Shown here: positions 22,628 through 30,013 of the stretch, piece after piece
Layout: each line of letters starts with the position of its first letter
Numbering within the stretch: the first letter of the stretch is position 1
Source of the DNA: Acidimicrobiaceae bacterium
GTDB lineage: Bacteria > Actinomycetota > Acidimicrobiia > Acidimicrobiales > RAAP-2
Direction of reading: 5' to 3'
DNA: 32,466 nucleotides
Assembly (NCBI GenBank): GCA_003133325.1
Contig: PKXA01000090.1
Coordinates: forward strand, 7,717-40,182
Notes under the pieces: model-generated
What the model saw: the letters and a program-made list of their open reading frames with translations, nothing else
What the model was told of the DNA's origin: nothing
Databases searched by the model: none
Translations under genes and position numbers: made by a program

Positions 22628-23773
22628 ATGACTTCCGATTGCCGACCGGACTTGCCGATGGTTCGAAGGGGGCCCGCCGGAAACCGGGGGATGTGGTGGC
22701 GCTGCTTCACCGTTGGAGGAGTGGCCATCGCTACGTTCTCGGTCGCCGCCGCGGGCGCATCAACTCCCGCTCCTCACACACTTGGGTTGCACCACCGTGC
22801 AGCCACAAAGACCTACGTGGCGACTGCATGGCCCGGGTTGATATCGCAGAACGCGCCAGCGTCACCAGCTGCGTCACCAGCTGCGTCACCAGCTGCGTTA
22901 TCGACGCCGGCACCTCCAGCGGTGGTGCCGCCAGACCCTTGCGCCGTCACGTCCCGCAATGCGGGGGCTACCCTGACCGCCGCCACCACGTCGGAAGCTG
23001 ATGCCAGTCACGGCACGACGGCGACCCTGACGGCCCTGTCGGTTGGGCCCACCGTCAACTCGACGCTGGGATCCATTGTTCCGTCGCAATCCGGCCAAGC
23101 AACCACCGGAGGTGGTGGCTCCGGATCGACGCTGCCTACTGGCGGGGGATTGCCCACGAGCGGTCTGCCCACTACCACCACCACTACCACTACCACTCCA
23201 AAGTCCTCCCCCAAACCTTCGGGCAGCTCCACGACCGTCCCGAGCAGCGCCTCACCGGCTCCGACGGCCTCCGCCTCTCAGAGCACCCCGTCGACCACGC
23301 TCCCGAAGTCGCCAGTTCTGTCCGGCGGGGGAACGTCCACGGGTATTGGCTGCGACCTCACAGGAAGTGCGACCGTCGGCGAGCTGGCAGCGGGTGAGAC
23401 GCCGACGGAAGTTGCGGCGGTGACCGATGCGCTGGGTCTGCTCGGCATTCAGTATCTATGGGGCGGTGAATCTACTCACAGCGGGTTCGACTGCTCGGGG
23501 CTCGCGCAGTACATCTACCGAGAAGTGGGGATATCTCTTCCACGGGTGGCCCAGCAGCAGTTCGACGCTGGTCCGGGCGTACCGCCCGGAACACTGGCAG
23601 AGCCTGGCGACCTGGTGTTCTTCGGATCATCGACCAAGGGCGTGGAGCATGTGGGGATGTACTTGGGGAGCGGTTTGATGATTGATGCTCCGCATACCGG
23701 CGCCGTCGTGCGCTTTGATCGAGTGCAGGGCTTTGGTCCGATTGTGGGAGTGACTGCGCCGGGCCAGCGATAG
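22628..23773 (+). CDS. secreted NlpC/P60 cell-wall hydrolase
   Basis: A 381-residue exported protein with a strong ribosome binding site (GAGGAGAAGGGGG). A basic N-terminus and a hydrophobic stretch (FTVGGVAIATFSVAAAGAS, about 27-45) form the signal peptide. Residues about 70-255 are a low-complexity Ser/Thr/Pro/Ala linker, with three SPAA repeats, nine Thr in a row and Gly-rich pieces, suited to spanning the wall. The C-terminal domain (from about 262) has TDALGLLGIQYLWGG, FDCSGLAQYIYREVGISLPR with catalytic Cys289, PGDLVFFGSS and KGVEHVGMYLG with His341; a third polar residue lies in DAPH (353-356). It probably cleaves stem-peptide bonds of peptidoglycan. The gene lies in a 2-kb segment between direct repeats. 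Confidence 0.9.
   Translation: MTSDCRPDLPMVRRGPAGNRGMWWRCFTVGGVAIATFSVAAAGASTPAPHTLGLHHRAATKTYVATAWPGLISQNAPASPAASPAASPAALSTPAPPAVVPPDPCAVTSRNAGATLTAATTSEADASHGTTATLTALSVGPTVNSTLGSIVPSQSGQATTGGGGSGSTLPTGGGLPTSGLPTTTTTTTTTPKSSPKPSGSSTTVPSSASPAPTASASQSTPSTTLPKSPVLSGGGTSTGIGCDLTGSATVGELAAGETPTEVAAVTDALGLLGIQYLWGGESTHSGFDCSGLAQYIYREVGISLPRVAQQQFDAGPGVPPGTLAEPGDLVFFGSSTKGVEHVGMYLGSGLMIDAPHTGAVVRFDRVQGFGPIVGVTAPGQR
22859..22894. repeat. 12-bp repeat coding the SPAA linker
   Basis: Three copies of GCGTCACCAGCT (22859, 22871, 22883) inside the NlpC/P60 linker, each adding one Ser-Pro-Ala-Ala tetrapeptide in frame. A run of ACC/ACT threonine codons follows near 23169-23202. Confidence 0.9.
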
Positions 23774-24008
23774 GGATGCGGCGCCCGACGGGAGTGGGGG
23801 GCAAGTTCAAGCGGCGCCCGATCGTCAGCGAACTGGAACGGGATGCAGCATGGAATGACGATTGGCGTGATCAGGTCAGTGCGTTCGCGCATTGAATCGG
23901 CGGGTCGTGACTGCGGACGGTCGCTCCAAGTGCGGCGGCTGTGGCGGTCGCACCTCGGTGATGGCATGCCGGATGTTCGCCTCGCACAAGGATTGCATCT
24001 CGGCGACC
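23774..24008. other. gap between NlpC/P60 gene and repeat copy B
   Basis: No gene is recognised. An ORF at 23892-24095 joins a Cys-rich stretch (KCGGCGGRTSVMAC) to the copied SCP2 tail in frame. It is most easily explained by the duplication rather than as a functional fusion. The 11-mer GCGGCGCCCGA occurs twice about 35 bp apart near 23778-23824. Confidence 0.4.
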
Positions 24009-24135
24009 GGCATCATGATGCGGCTGCTTCCGGCCGCCGATACCCCCGAGTATCAGGAGCTACGCCGCCGGATCGCCGACATCAAGGAGTTCTGAGCTCT
24101 CCCACCGTTCCCGAGTTGGCTCCGCCGAGGAACGG
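24009..24135. repeat. direct repeat, copy B (displaced SCP2 3' end)
   Basis: 127 bp about 94% identical to 21888-22014, same orientation. It contains the SCP2 tail codons, here reading LLPAADTPEYQELRRRIADI and KEF, and the stop. The stop and last ten codons of the convergent minus-strand gene (24082-24822) lie inside this copy. The ancestral order was therefore probably SCP2 directly facing that gene. Confidence 0.9.
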
Positions 24136-24822
24136 AATGTGGATGGAACCCGCGCTCTGGAGCACAATGAGGATGGCCACTGTCAACAGCACGACGATGA
24201 GCAGCACGGTGAGTACCGGCCGGATCTTCACCCAGGTGAGACCGGTGGTTCCGCCGGCTGCACCTCGCCCACCCTCGTCCGGCGGTGGGTGGGCGAACAC
24301 GGTCGTCGTCGACGATGATCCGGCCGGACCCTGGCGGTCGAAGGCAAACGCCGCCACTCTGGGACGTAGCTGGTCGGCATTCCCACCCGGCAACAAAAAA
24401 CGATAGGTGTTGAACATGGTCCGGAGACTGATGAGGGCACCGGCCCCGGTGTGGGGGCGCGATCGGTCGGTGGCATCGGGATCGATGATTTCGTCATCGT
24501 CCCCGACACCTTCACCTGTGCGGTTGAGCTCCGGATCCACCCACCACTCAGGGGTGATGCCCCCGCTCCATGGTTCGATGACGTGAGCGATGAGGGACGA
24601 CCAGGGCAACAGTCGCGACTGCTCTTCGGGACTGTGGATCACCCCGACGCCTTCATCGTCGAAGGTCAGTGTGATTCCATCAACCTGTAGAGGGGCACTG
24701 CCGTCACTACTCAGCAGCACCAGGCCCTCGAGCTGAAACGGTGCAGCAGGGGGCAGCGCGACGAGTACTCCGCCGGAGGTCTCCGGTGGAGTACTGCTCT
24801 TCGACTCGCCCTTTCCGACCAC
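24082..24822 (-). CDS. hypothetical protein with C-terminal TM anchor
   Basis: A 246-residue protein starting at GTG 24822 with GGGGAG as ribosome binding site. Residues about 15-160 are a soluble, beta-rich domain (VLVALPPAAPFQLEGLVLLS, LQVDGITLTFDDEGVGVIHS, LPWSSLIAHVIEPWSGGITP, FNTYRFLLPGG). An acidic stretch (GDDDEIIDPD) interrupts it. One hydrophobic helix (about 202-224) precedes a 20-residue end. The pattern suggests a cytoplasmic PH-like or GRAM-like beta domain tethered to the membrane, but I do not recognise a family. Its C-terminal codons lie within repeat copy B. Confidence 0.6.
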   Translation of the reverse strand: MVGKGESKSSTPPETSGGVLVALPPAAPFQLEGLVLLSSDGSAPLQVDGITLTFDDEGVGVIHSPEEQSRLLPWSSLIAHVIEPWSGGITPEWWVDPELNRTGEGVGDDDEIIDPDATDRSRPHTGAGALISLRTMFNTYRFLLPGGNADQLRPRVAAFAFDRQGPAGSSSTTTVFAHPPPDEGGRGAAGGTTGLTWVKIRPVLTVLLIVVLLTVAILIVLQSAGSIHIPFLGGANSGTVGELRTP

Positions 24823-24939
24823 GGCAGCTCCCCTAGGTGACCTGCCACGATACTTTCACTTGGCGGCACGGTGACAGTTCAGGCTGGGTCGAGGCAGGAC
24901 AGGCCGGTTCGGCCACATGCCGGAGAGAGACCAGTTCGG

Positions 24940-25773
24940 TCACCCCCGCCGCATGGCGTCGCGCAGCGAGCGGAATCCGATGAGGGTGACTCCGGCCTGG
25001 GCGATGATCTCTGGCATACCGCCATCGTCCACCAGCAGGGTGTGATCGGAGACCCGGTTTTGCCAGTCAGTGGTGATGGCTCGGAGCTCCGGTGTATCGA
25101 TGGCCGGGCGGAGGGTGACCTCGGTGACTCCGGGTTCCAGGTCGGACAGCAGGTCGATGAGGGCCTGGCGGGAGTGCAGTAACGAGAGCGAGGCACACCG
25201 GTCGGCAAAAAGGACTCCCTCATCCGCCGCCAGCTGCCGGAAGGGAAATCCGATGTTCGGCTCGGTGTCCTCCCCCAGTAGGCGCAGGGGCAGCGCGAAG
25301 TCGATGGCCATCTCGAGGTACACGTCGAAGAACTCGGGTCGGAGGATCAGAGCGTCGAGGTGAGTGTCGAGATGGCTGACGTCGAAGCCCCAGAGAACCG
25401 CCCGTTCCACCTGGGCCCGGCACTCGCGCCGGACTTCGTCCAGGTCGGCGTGGTCCCACATGTCGGTGATGGTCCGGGGGAACCCGCCGTCGCCATCGAG
25501 AAGGGATGGTGCCTGGGTGATGGGTCCCCACCGGAAGAGATCGTGCTCGGCATTGAGGGTGAGGCGAACTCCGACATCCTCGCCCCGGTAGCGGGAGGCG
25601 GCTTCGCGGGCCCAGGGCGCTGGCACCATCAGCGAGGCAGAGGTGCCGATGCCCCCGTCCAGTGCATCCAACACGCCCACGTTGGATGCGTGACAGAAGC
25701 CCAACTCGGCACAGTTGAGGAGAAGAAGTCTTGCTTCAGCTGGATAGTCGAGACGTTCAGCGACTGATGGCAT
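24940..25773 (-). CDS. ChbG/YdjC-like deacetylase fold with altered active site
   Basis: A 277-residue protein of the YdjC/ChbG carbohydrate-deacetylase group. The order of landmarks is right: LLLLNCAELGFCHASNVGVL, SASLMVPAPWAREAA, GVRLTLNAEHD, FRWGPITQAPSLLDGDGGFP, the AQVERAVLWGFDVSHLDTHL region and GVTEVTLRPAID. Two of the positions that bind metal or catalyse in the family differ. The usual ADD (NADDFG) reads CAE at 21-23, and the His of G-x-HLTL is Arg70. SHLDTH (133-138) is kept. It may be a non-catalytic or altered-specificity relative. A leaderless-type -10 (TACGGT, 25781-25786) precedes ATG 25773. Confidence 0.75.
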   Translation of the reverse strand: MPSVAERLDYPAEARLLLLNCAELGFCHASNVGVLDALDGGIGTSASLMVPAPWAREAASRYRGEDVGVRLTLNAEHDLFRWGPITQAPSLLDGDGGFPRTITDMWDHADLDEVRRECRAQVERAVLWGFDVSHLDTHLDALILRPEFFDVYLEMAIDFALPLRLLGEDTEPNIGFPFRQLAADEGVLFADRCASLSLLHSRQALIDLLSDLEPGVTEVTLRPAIDTPELRAITTDWQNRVSDHTLLVDDGGMPEIIAQAGVTLIGFRSLRDAMRRG

Positions 25774-25780
25774 GGACTCG

Positions 25781-25786
25781 ACCGTA
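25781..25786 (-). promoter_or_regulatory. -10 box TACGGT, leaderless-type
   Basis: On the minus strand TACGGT ends 7 nt before ATG 25773 of the YdjC-like gene, with no ribosome binding site between. Confidence 0.5.
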
Positions 25787-25799
25787 GCGTGCGCTTTGG

Positions 25800-26066
25800 T
25801 CAGGCGGCGCGTCCAGTATTCCGGCGGCGTGGAGGCTCGACCGGGTGCTGAACTGCCACCGGCTGCTGATCGGTACGGGCATGGGCTGCGAGCAGGGCCC
25901 GGGCGGCCGCTATCCCTCGGTGGCCGATGAGCCGGGTCTGTTCATCGAGGCGCCATTCGTGTGGATGACTGTCGGGTGTCGGCTGGCCGGAGGCAGGAGG
26001 CGGCACGATCGGCAGTGGCAGTTCGGGTTGCTGTGCCCGGCATGGTTTTGGTTGGTCGGTTCCCAT
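25800..26066 (-). CDS. small conserved-looking hypothetical protein
   Basis: An 88-residue ORF from ATG 26066. Residues about 42-65 (LDEQTRLIGHRGIAAARALL) resemble a short helical motif that I recall from small actinobacterial proteins encoded beside metabolic genes. The flanks are Pro/Gln/Arg-rich and disordered. No ribosome binding site is evident. It is divergent from the LLM gene starting at 26102. Real but functionally unknown, or possibly spurious. Confidence 0.45.
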   Translation of the reverse strand: MGTDQPKPCRAQQPELPLPIVPPPASGQPTPDSHPHEWRLDEQTRLIGHRGIAAARALLAAHARTDQQPVAVQHPVEPPRRRNTGRAA

Positions 26067-26101
26067 GGGTACAGCATGGCAAGAGGGTGTATTACAGGGT
26101 C

Positions 26102-27094
26102 ATGAGTGCAACCTCGGTCGCCCCTCCCCCCTCACCGCGCTATGGGATCACCATCCCGTTCGATGGGGTCACGCTGGTGGAACATCGCAGGTGGTATCGG
26201 GAATTGGTCGAACTCGGCTACACCGACGTGTGGTCGGCGGAGACGGATGGGACCGACGGTTTCACCCCGCTCGCCCTGGCCGCGGCGTGGGAACCCGAAC
26301 TCCGGCTCGGGGTGGCCATCATCCCGGCATATACGCGGGGACCGGCGTTGTTGGCCCAGAGCGTGGCCGCCATGGCCGAGGCCGCACCCGGCAGGTTCGC
26401 CTTTGGTCTGGGGACTTCGTCCGACGTCATTGTCGGGCGTTGGAACGCGGCTCAGTTCGTCGAGCCCTACAAGCGGGTGCGGGACACCATCAGGTTCCTC
26501 CGCTCGGCGTTGGCGGGGGAGAAGGTGGACCACGAGTACGACACGTTCACCGTGCGCGGCTTCCGATTGGCCCGCCCGGTCGAATACCCACCTCCCATCT
26601 TTTTGGCCGCGCTGCGCTCGGGCATGTTGCGCCTGGCCGGGCGCGAGGCGGATGGCGTCATCGTCAACTGGCTGTCCGCCGAGGATGTGGCCACCGTCAA
26701 GCCCGAGGTCGGCGCAGACATACCCATGGCGGCCCGGATCTTCGTTTGTCCCTCAGAAGACGTCGATACCGTGCGCAAGGTGGGTCGCCGGATGATCGCG
26801 GCCTACCTCAATGTGGGCGTCTATGCGGAGTTCCACCGGTGGTTGGGACGGGGTCCCGTACTCGAGCCGATGTGGGAGGCGTGGAAGGTCGGCGACCGCA
26901 AGCGTGCGCTGGACGTCATCCCCGACGAGGTGGTCGACTCGTTGATCGTCCACGGCTCGTACGACGAGTGCCGTGCCCACATAGGCCGGTACGTGGCCAA
27001 TGGGATCGACATCCCCATCATGGCGGTGATGCCGATCGGGATGGAACTGGGCGAGGCCGTCCGCGGCTTGGCTCCCCCCTGGGCCGCCGCGTGA
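26102..27094 (+). CDS. LLM-class F420-type oxidoreductase
   Basis: A 330-residue luciferase-like TIM barrel. ATG 26102 is chosen because the family's first strand (YGITIPFDGVTL) follows closely; the 47-residue upstream extension is antisense to the small hypothetical gene. Landmarks are YRELVELGYTDVWSAE, LRLGVAIIPAYTRGPALLAQ, RFAFGLGTSSDVIVGRWNA, EKVDHEYDTFTVRGFRL and MLRLAGREADGVIVNWLS. Members usually use F420 for hydride transfer; the substrate is unknown. No ribosome binding site; a weak -10 (TATTAC) lies 6 nt upstream. Confidence 0.85.
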   Translation: MSATSVAPPPSPRYGITIPFDGVTLVEHRRWYRELVELGYTDVWSAETDGTDGFTPLALAAAWEPELRLGVAIIPAYTRGPALLAQSVAAMAEAAPGRFAFGLGTSSDVIVGRWNAAQFVEPYKRVRDTIRFLRSALAGEKVDHEYDTFTVRGFRLARPVEYPPPIFLAALRSGMLRLAGREADGVIVNWLSAEDVATVKPEVGADIPMAARIFVCPSEDVDTVRKVGRRMIAAYLNVGVYAEFHRWLGRGPVLEPMWEAWKVGDRKRALDVIPDEVVDSLIVHGSYDECRAHIGRYVANGIDIPIMAVMPIGMELGEAVRGLAPPWAAA

Positions 27095-27116
27095 GGGTTG
27101 ATGGGCTGACGGTCGC

Positions 27117-27146
27117 CGGTTCGGCCCCCGGTTCGGTCCCCGGTTA
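27117..27146. repeat. 12-bp tandem repeat between convergent genes
   Basis: CCGGTTCGGCCC, CCGGTTCGGTCC and a half unit CCGGTT follow each other at 27117, 27129 and 27141, between the LLM stop and the purE stop. No hairpin with a T-tract is formed. Confidence 0.8.
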
Positions 27147-27635
27147 ATCGTTGTACCGGGCCACGATTTCCGCATCTTGGTCACGAACCTGATCGGCAAG
27201 TTCCTTGCGGAACCTGTCCTGCTCGGACGCCAGCCGTTCGTCAGAGAGGGCCATGATCCTCACGGCCAGAAGCCCGGCATTGCGGGCCCCGTTGACGGCG
27301 ACCACGGCTACCGGAACACCCGTGGGCATTTGGACCATGGCCAGGAGCGAGTCGAGACCACCCAGGTTGCCCAGGGCGATCGGCACTCCGATCACCGGCA
27401 GCGGGGTGGCGGCGGCCAGCACCCCCGCCAGATGGGCAGCGCCCCCGGCCGCGGCGATGATCACGTTGATTCCGTTGGCCGATGCGGTCCGGGCGAACTC
27501 AATGGCGTCGTCGGGGGTGCGATGCGCCGAGATGACCCGGACTTCGACCGCCACCCCGAAGGTTCGCAGAACCTGGACGGCATCATCCATGATCGATGCG
27601 TCGGAGGCACTTCCCATGACGATGGCTACTGACAT
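27144..27635 (-). CDS. purE: N5-carboxyaminoimidazole ribonucleotide mutase
   Basis: A 163-residue class I PurE, which converts N5-CAIR to CAIR in purine synthesis; the octamer is cytoplasmic. The sequence shows VAIVMGSASDASIMDDAVQV, VISAHRTPDDAIEFA with the catalytic His, VIIAAAGGAAHLAGVLAAAT and VIGVPIALGNLGGLDSLLAM. ATG 27635 starts exactly at the family N-terminus; longer upstream frames are not supported. A CAGAAT 6 nt upstream may be a leaderless -10. Neither purK nor other purine genes are adjacent. Confidence 0.93.
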   Translation of the reverse strand: MSVAIVMGSASDASIMDDAVQVLRTFGVAVEVRVISAHRTPDDAIEFARTASANGINVIIAAAGGAAHLAGVLAAATPLPVIGVPIALGNLGGLDSLLAMVQMPTGVPVAVVAVNGARNAGLLAVRIMALSDERLASEQDRFRKELADQVRDQDAEIVARYND

Positions 27636-27798
27636 AGGAGCATTCTGCCCGAACCGGGAGTGACGGGCACGTTGACGACGACAATTGCCGGGGCAAGCGG
27701 AGAGTCGGGGCCGGCCGGTACGGTGGTCGGACGTCGTGGTCGCCGCGATCACGTGAGAGGTGGACCGCGCCGTGAGCCGGTCCCAAAGGAGAGCCAGC

Positions 27799-28704
27799 GT
27801 GCGCATCGGAGTGATGTTCGATATCGACCAGTCCATCGACAACGTGGTCGGTCAGGTATCCTCGCTGGCCGCGGCGGGCATCGAGACGGCCTGGACGTCG
27901 CAGATTTTCGGATACGACGCGCTCACGGTGTTGGCCCTCATCGGTCGTGAGGTCCCCGACATCGGCCTGGGCACGGCGGTGGTTCCCACCTATCCCCGCA
28001 ATCCGGTGATGTTGGCGGCCCAGGCCCTCACCGTGCAAGCCGCCACCGGGGGCCGCCTGACACTGGGAATCGGCCTGTCCCACAAGATGGTTATCGAACA
28101 CGTCTTTGGGCAGTCATTCGAGAAGCCGGCCCGCCACATGCGTGAGTATCTCTCCATCCTGGTTCCCATCATCGAGGGTGAACAGGTGTCCTTCATCGGC
28201 GAGACGCTCCGGGCCTCCACCTTCGGTCCCCTGGGAATCACCGCCCCACCGGCCCCGGTGCTGGTGGCGGCGCTCGGGAGCGCCATGTTGGGCATCGCCG
28301 GTCGGATGGCATCGGGCACCATTACCTGGATGACCGGGCCCACCACCGTCGAAACCCACACTGTGCCCACCATCCGGGCCGCCGCCACCGAAGCGGGTCG
28401 TCCCGAGCCTCGGGTGGCGGTTGGCCTGCCGATCTGCGTGACAACCGATGCGGCCGCGGCCCGGGCCAAAGCCGCAGAGGTATTCGCCATCTACGGAACC
28501 CTTCCCTCCTACCGGGCGATGCTCGACCGGGAAGGTGCTGACGGACCCGCCGATGTGGCGATCATCGGCACCCAGTCAGAGGTGGCCTCACAGGTTCGTC
28601 GCCTGGCCGATATCGGCGCCACCGACTTCTGCGGTGCGCCCTTCGGTTCGACCGAGGAGATCAAGGCTTCGGTCGGCGTCCTGGCCGAACTGATCAAAGG
28701 CTGA
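27799..28704 (+). CDS. LLM-class F420-type oxidoreductase
   Basis: A 301-residue luciferase-like protein. GTG 27799 is chosen because AAAGGAGA sits 6 nt upstream and the first strand VRIGVMFDID begins there. Landmarks are VSSLAAAGIETAWTSQIFGY, DIGLGTAVVPTYPRNPVMLA, GRLTLGIGLSHKMVIEHVFG, ARHMREYLSILVPIIEGEQV and LGIAGRMASGTITWMTGP. It fits the TIGR03564-like F420 group. Substrate unknown. It is transcribed away from purE across a 163-bp gap with a possible -10 TACGGT near 27719. Confidence 0.87.
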   Translation: MRIGVMFDIDQSIDNVVGQVSSLAAAGIETAWTSQIFGYDALTVLALIGREVPDIGLGTAVVPTYPRNPVMLAAQALTVQAATGGRLTLGIGLSHKMVIEHVFGQSFEKPARHMREYLSILVPIIEGEQVSFIGETLRASTFGPLGITAPPAPVLVAALGSAMLGIAGRMASGTITWMTGPTTVETHTVPTIRAAATEAGRPEPRVAVGLPICVTTDAAAARAKAAEVFAIYGTLPSYRAMLDREGADGPADVAIIGTQSEVASQVRRLADIGATDFCGAPFGSTEEIKASVGVLAELIKG

Positions 28705-28725
28705 GCGGCCGGGTCGACGGGTGCC

Positions 28726-29334
28726 CTATCGGGTGAGGCGGGTGTCTTTGAACTCGTTCAACTCGGGATGGGCGTCCACCAACCGGACGATCCGGTCGAT
28801 GGTGGCCCGGGCGGTCTCGCCGTCTCCTTGGGGACGGGTCATCAACCGGACGAAGACGGCCCGATCACCCACGATGAAGGTGGGCACGCCGAAGACGTCC
28901 CGATCCTCGACCATCCGCTCGTGCTCGGCACGTGCCACTTTGCCAGGCCAGCCGGCATCGACTTCAGCGAGGACGGCATCGGCGTCGACGCCGGCCCGGG
29001 CCAGGGCGCTACGAACGACCACCCGGTCGCGCAGATCCCCGCTGTCATCGTGGCGGGCGGAGAACAGGGAGCGATGGACCTTGAGGAAATGCTCCGGAAA
29101 CCGGTCTCGCACCACTACGCCGGCCTCCAACGACAACAGATCGGGGATGTGGGCCGGGTCCTCCCACGAGGGCGTGGCGCCCTCCTCGACGTGGGTCTGA
29201 TTCAGAAAGAAGGGGACGAAGGTCACGTCCCAGTCGGCACCGTCGGCCAACCCGTCGAGAATGTGCTCGTGGGCATTGCGGGCGAAGGGGCATCGGTAGT
29301 CCCAGGTGACGGAGAACGGCGGAGTGGCGACCAT
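28726..29334 (-). CDS. DsbA-family thioredoxin-fold protein, CPFA site
   Basis: A 202-residue DsbA/FrnE-like protein. It begins FSVTWDYRCPFARNAHEHIL, where the thioredoxin active site reads Cys15-Pro-Phe-Ala18 with the second cysteine replaced. The helical insert (HFLKVHRSLFSARHDDSGDL, then VVVRSALARAGVDADAVL) and the cis-Pro strand FGVPTFIVGDRAVF are present. There is no signal peptide, so it is cytoplasmic. A single-cysteine site would suit mycothiol-dependent reduction or glutathione-transferase-like chemistry rather than disulfide formation; this is inference. ATG 29334 is the best start although no ribosome binding site is clear. Confidence 0.8.
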   Translation of the reverse strand: MVATPPFSVTWDYRCPFARNAHEHILDGLADGADWDVTFVPFFLNQTHVEEGATPSWEDPAHIPDLLSLEAGVVVRDRFPEHFLKVHRSLFSARHDDSGDLRDRVVVRSALARAGVDADAVLAEVDAGWPGKVARAEHERMVEDRDVFGVPTFIVGDRAVFVRLMTRPQGDGETARATIDRIVRLVDAHPELNEFKDTRLTR

Positions 29335-29404
29335 GCCTGTGCAACCCCGGCCGGCCTCGCTCCATTCCTCTGCGGGGTTGGACCCCACAGGTGGGCCGCC
29401 CCGG

Positions 29405-30013
29405 TCAGACCAGGCGTCTACCCACCAGGCCGAGGACGGTGCCGATGGCCATACCCCCCAGGACATCCGAGGTGTGGTGGGCTCGAAGGTGAATGCGGCT
29501 GATCCCGATGAGCCCGGCGCAGGCGAACAACAGGGCGTTACCGCTTAGATCGTCGCGCTCGGACAGAACGGTGGCAGCGCAGAATGCCGCCAGGGTGTGA
29601 CCACTGGGGAAACTGCTGGTGGTCGGCTCACGGAGTGGAACGATGTTGTCGCCCAGGCGTAGATCGGCAGTGTCGGGCCTTGGGCGCCCGATGACCGCCT
29701 TGAGGGCGGCGTTGACCACGCTCGACTCGGCGCCGGCCACGGCCAAGGCGCGGACCGCCCGGTTTCGGCGTGACCCGGGCCGGCGGGCCCGCCAGGCCGT
29801 GGATGCGGCCCAGAGCAACCCCCGGTCGCCGAGGCCCGACACGATCCTGGCCATGGCGTCAACGACGGGTTGGCCACGCCACGGTTCGAACCAGGCGTCG
29901 ACCCGGTCATCGATCGCCGCGACCACGTCTCCGAAACCGATCGAGCTGGGATCCACCGGGCCGGTGGGGTTGCCCCTCGTTTCACCCCGGCTCGAACCGT
30001 TGACCGGGGTCAC
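29405..30013 (-). CDS. PAP2-family phosphatase
   Basis: A 202-residue type 2 phosphatidic-acid-phosphatase-like protein. The three signature motifs are present: KAVIGRPRPD, SSFPSGHTLAAF and SRIHLRAHHTSDVLGG, giving the catalytic His pair and Arg. Hydrophobic stretches around them fit four to six membrane helices. It may dephosphorylate lipid phosphates or polyprenyl diphosphate. GTG 30013 overlaps the stop of the nuclease gene (GTGA), so the two are probably translated from one transcript. Confidence 0.88.
   Translation of the reverse strand: MTPVNGSSRGETRGNPTGPVDPSSIGFGDVVAAIDDRVDAWFEPWRGQPVVDAMARIVSGLGDRGLLWAASTAWRARRPGSRRNRAVRALAVAGAESSVVNAALKAVIGRPRPDTADLRLGDNIVPLREPTTSSFPSGHTLAAFCAATVLSERDDLSGNALLFACAGLIGISRIHLRAHHTSDVLGGMAIGTVLGLVGRRLV

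Noticed and set aside
23892-24095. Cys-rich/SCP2-tail fusion protein
   Set aside because: The SCP2 part is the copied repeat and the upstream part has no family resemblance. Chance in-frame joining is the simpler explanation.
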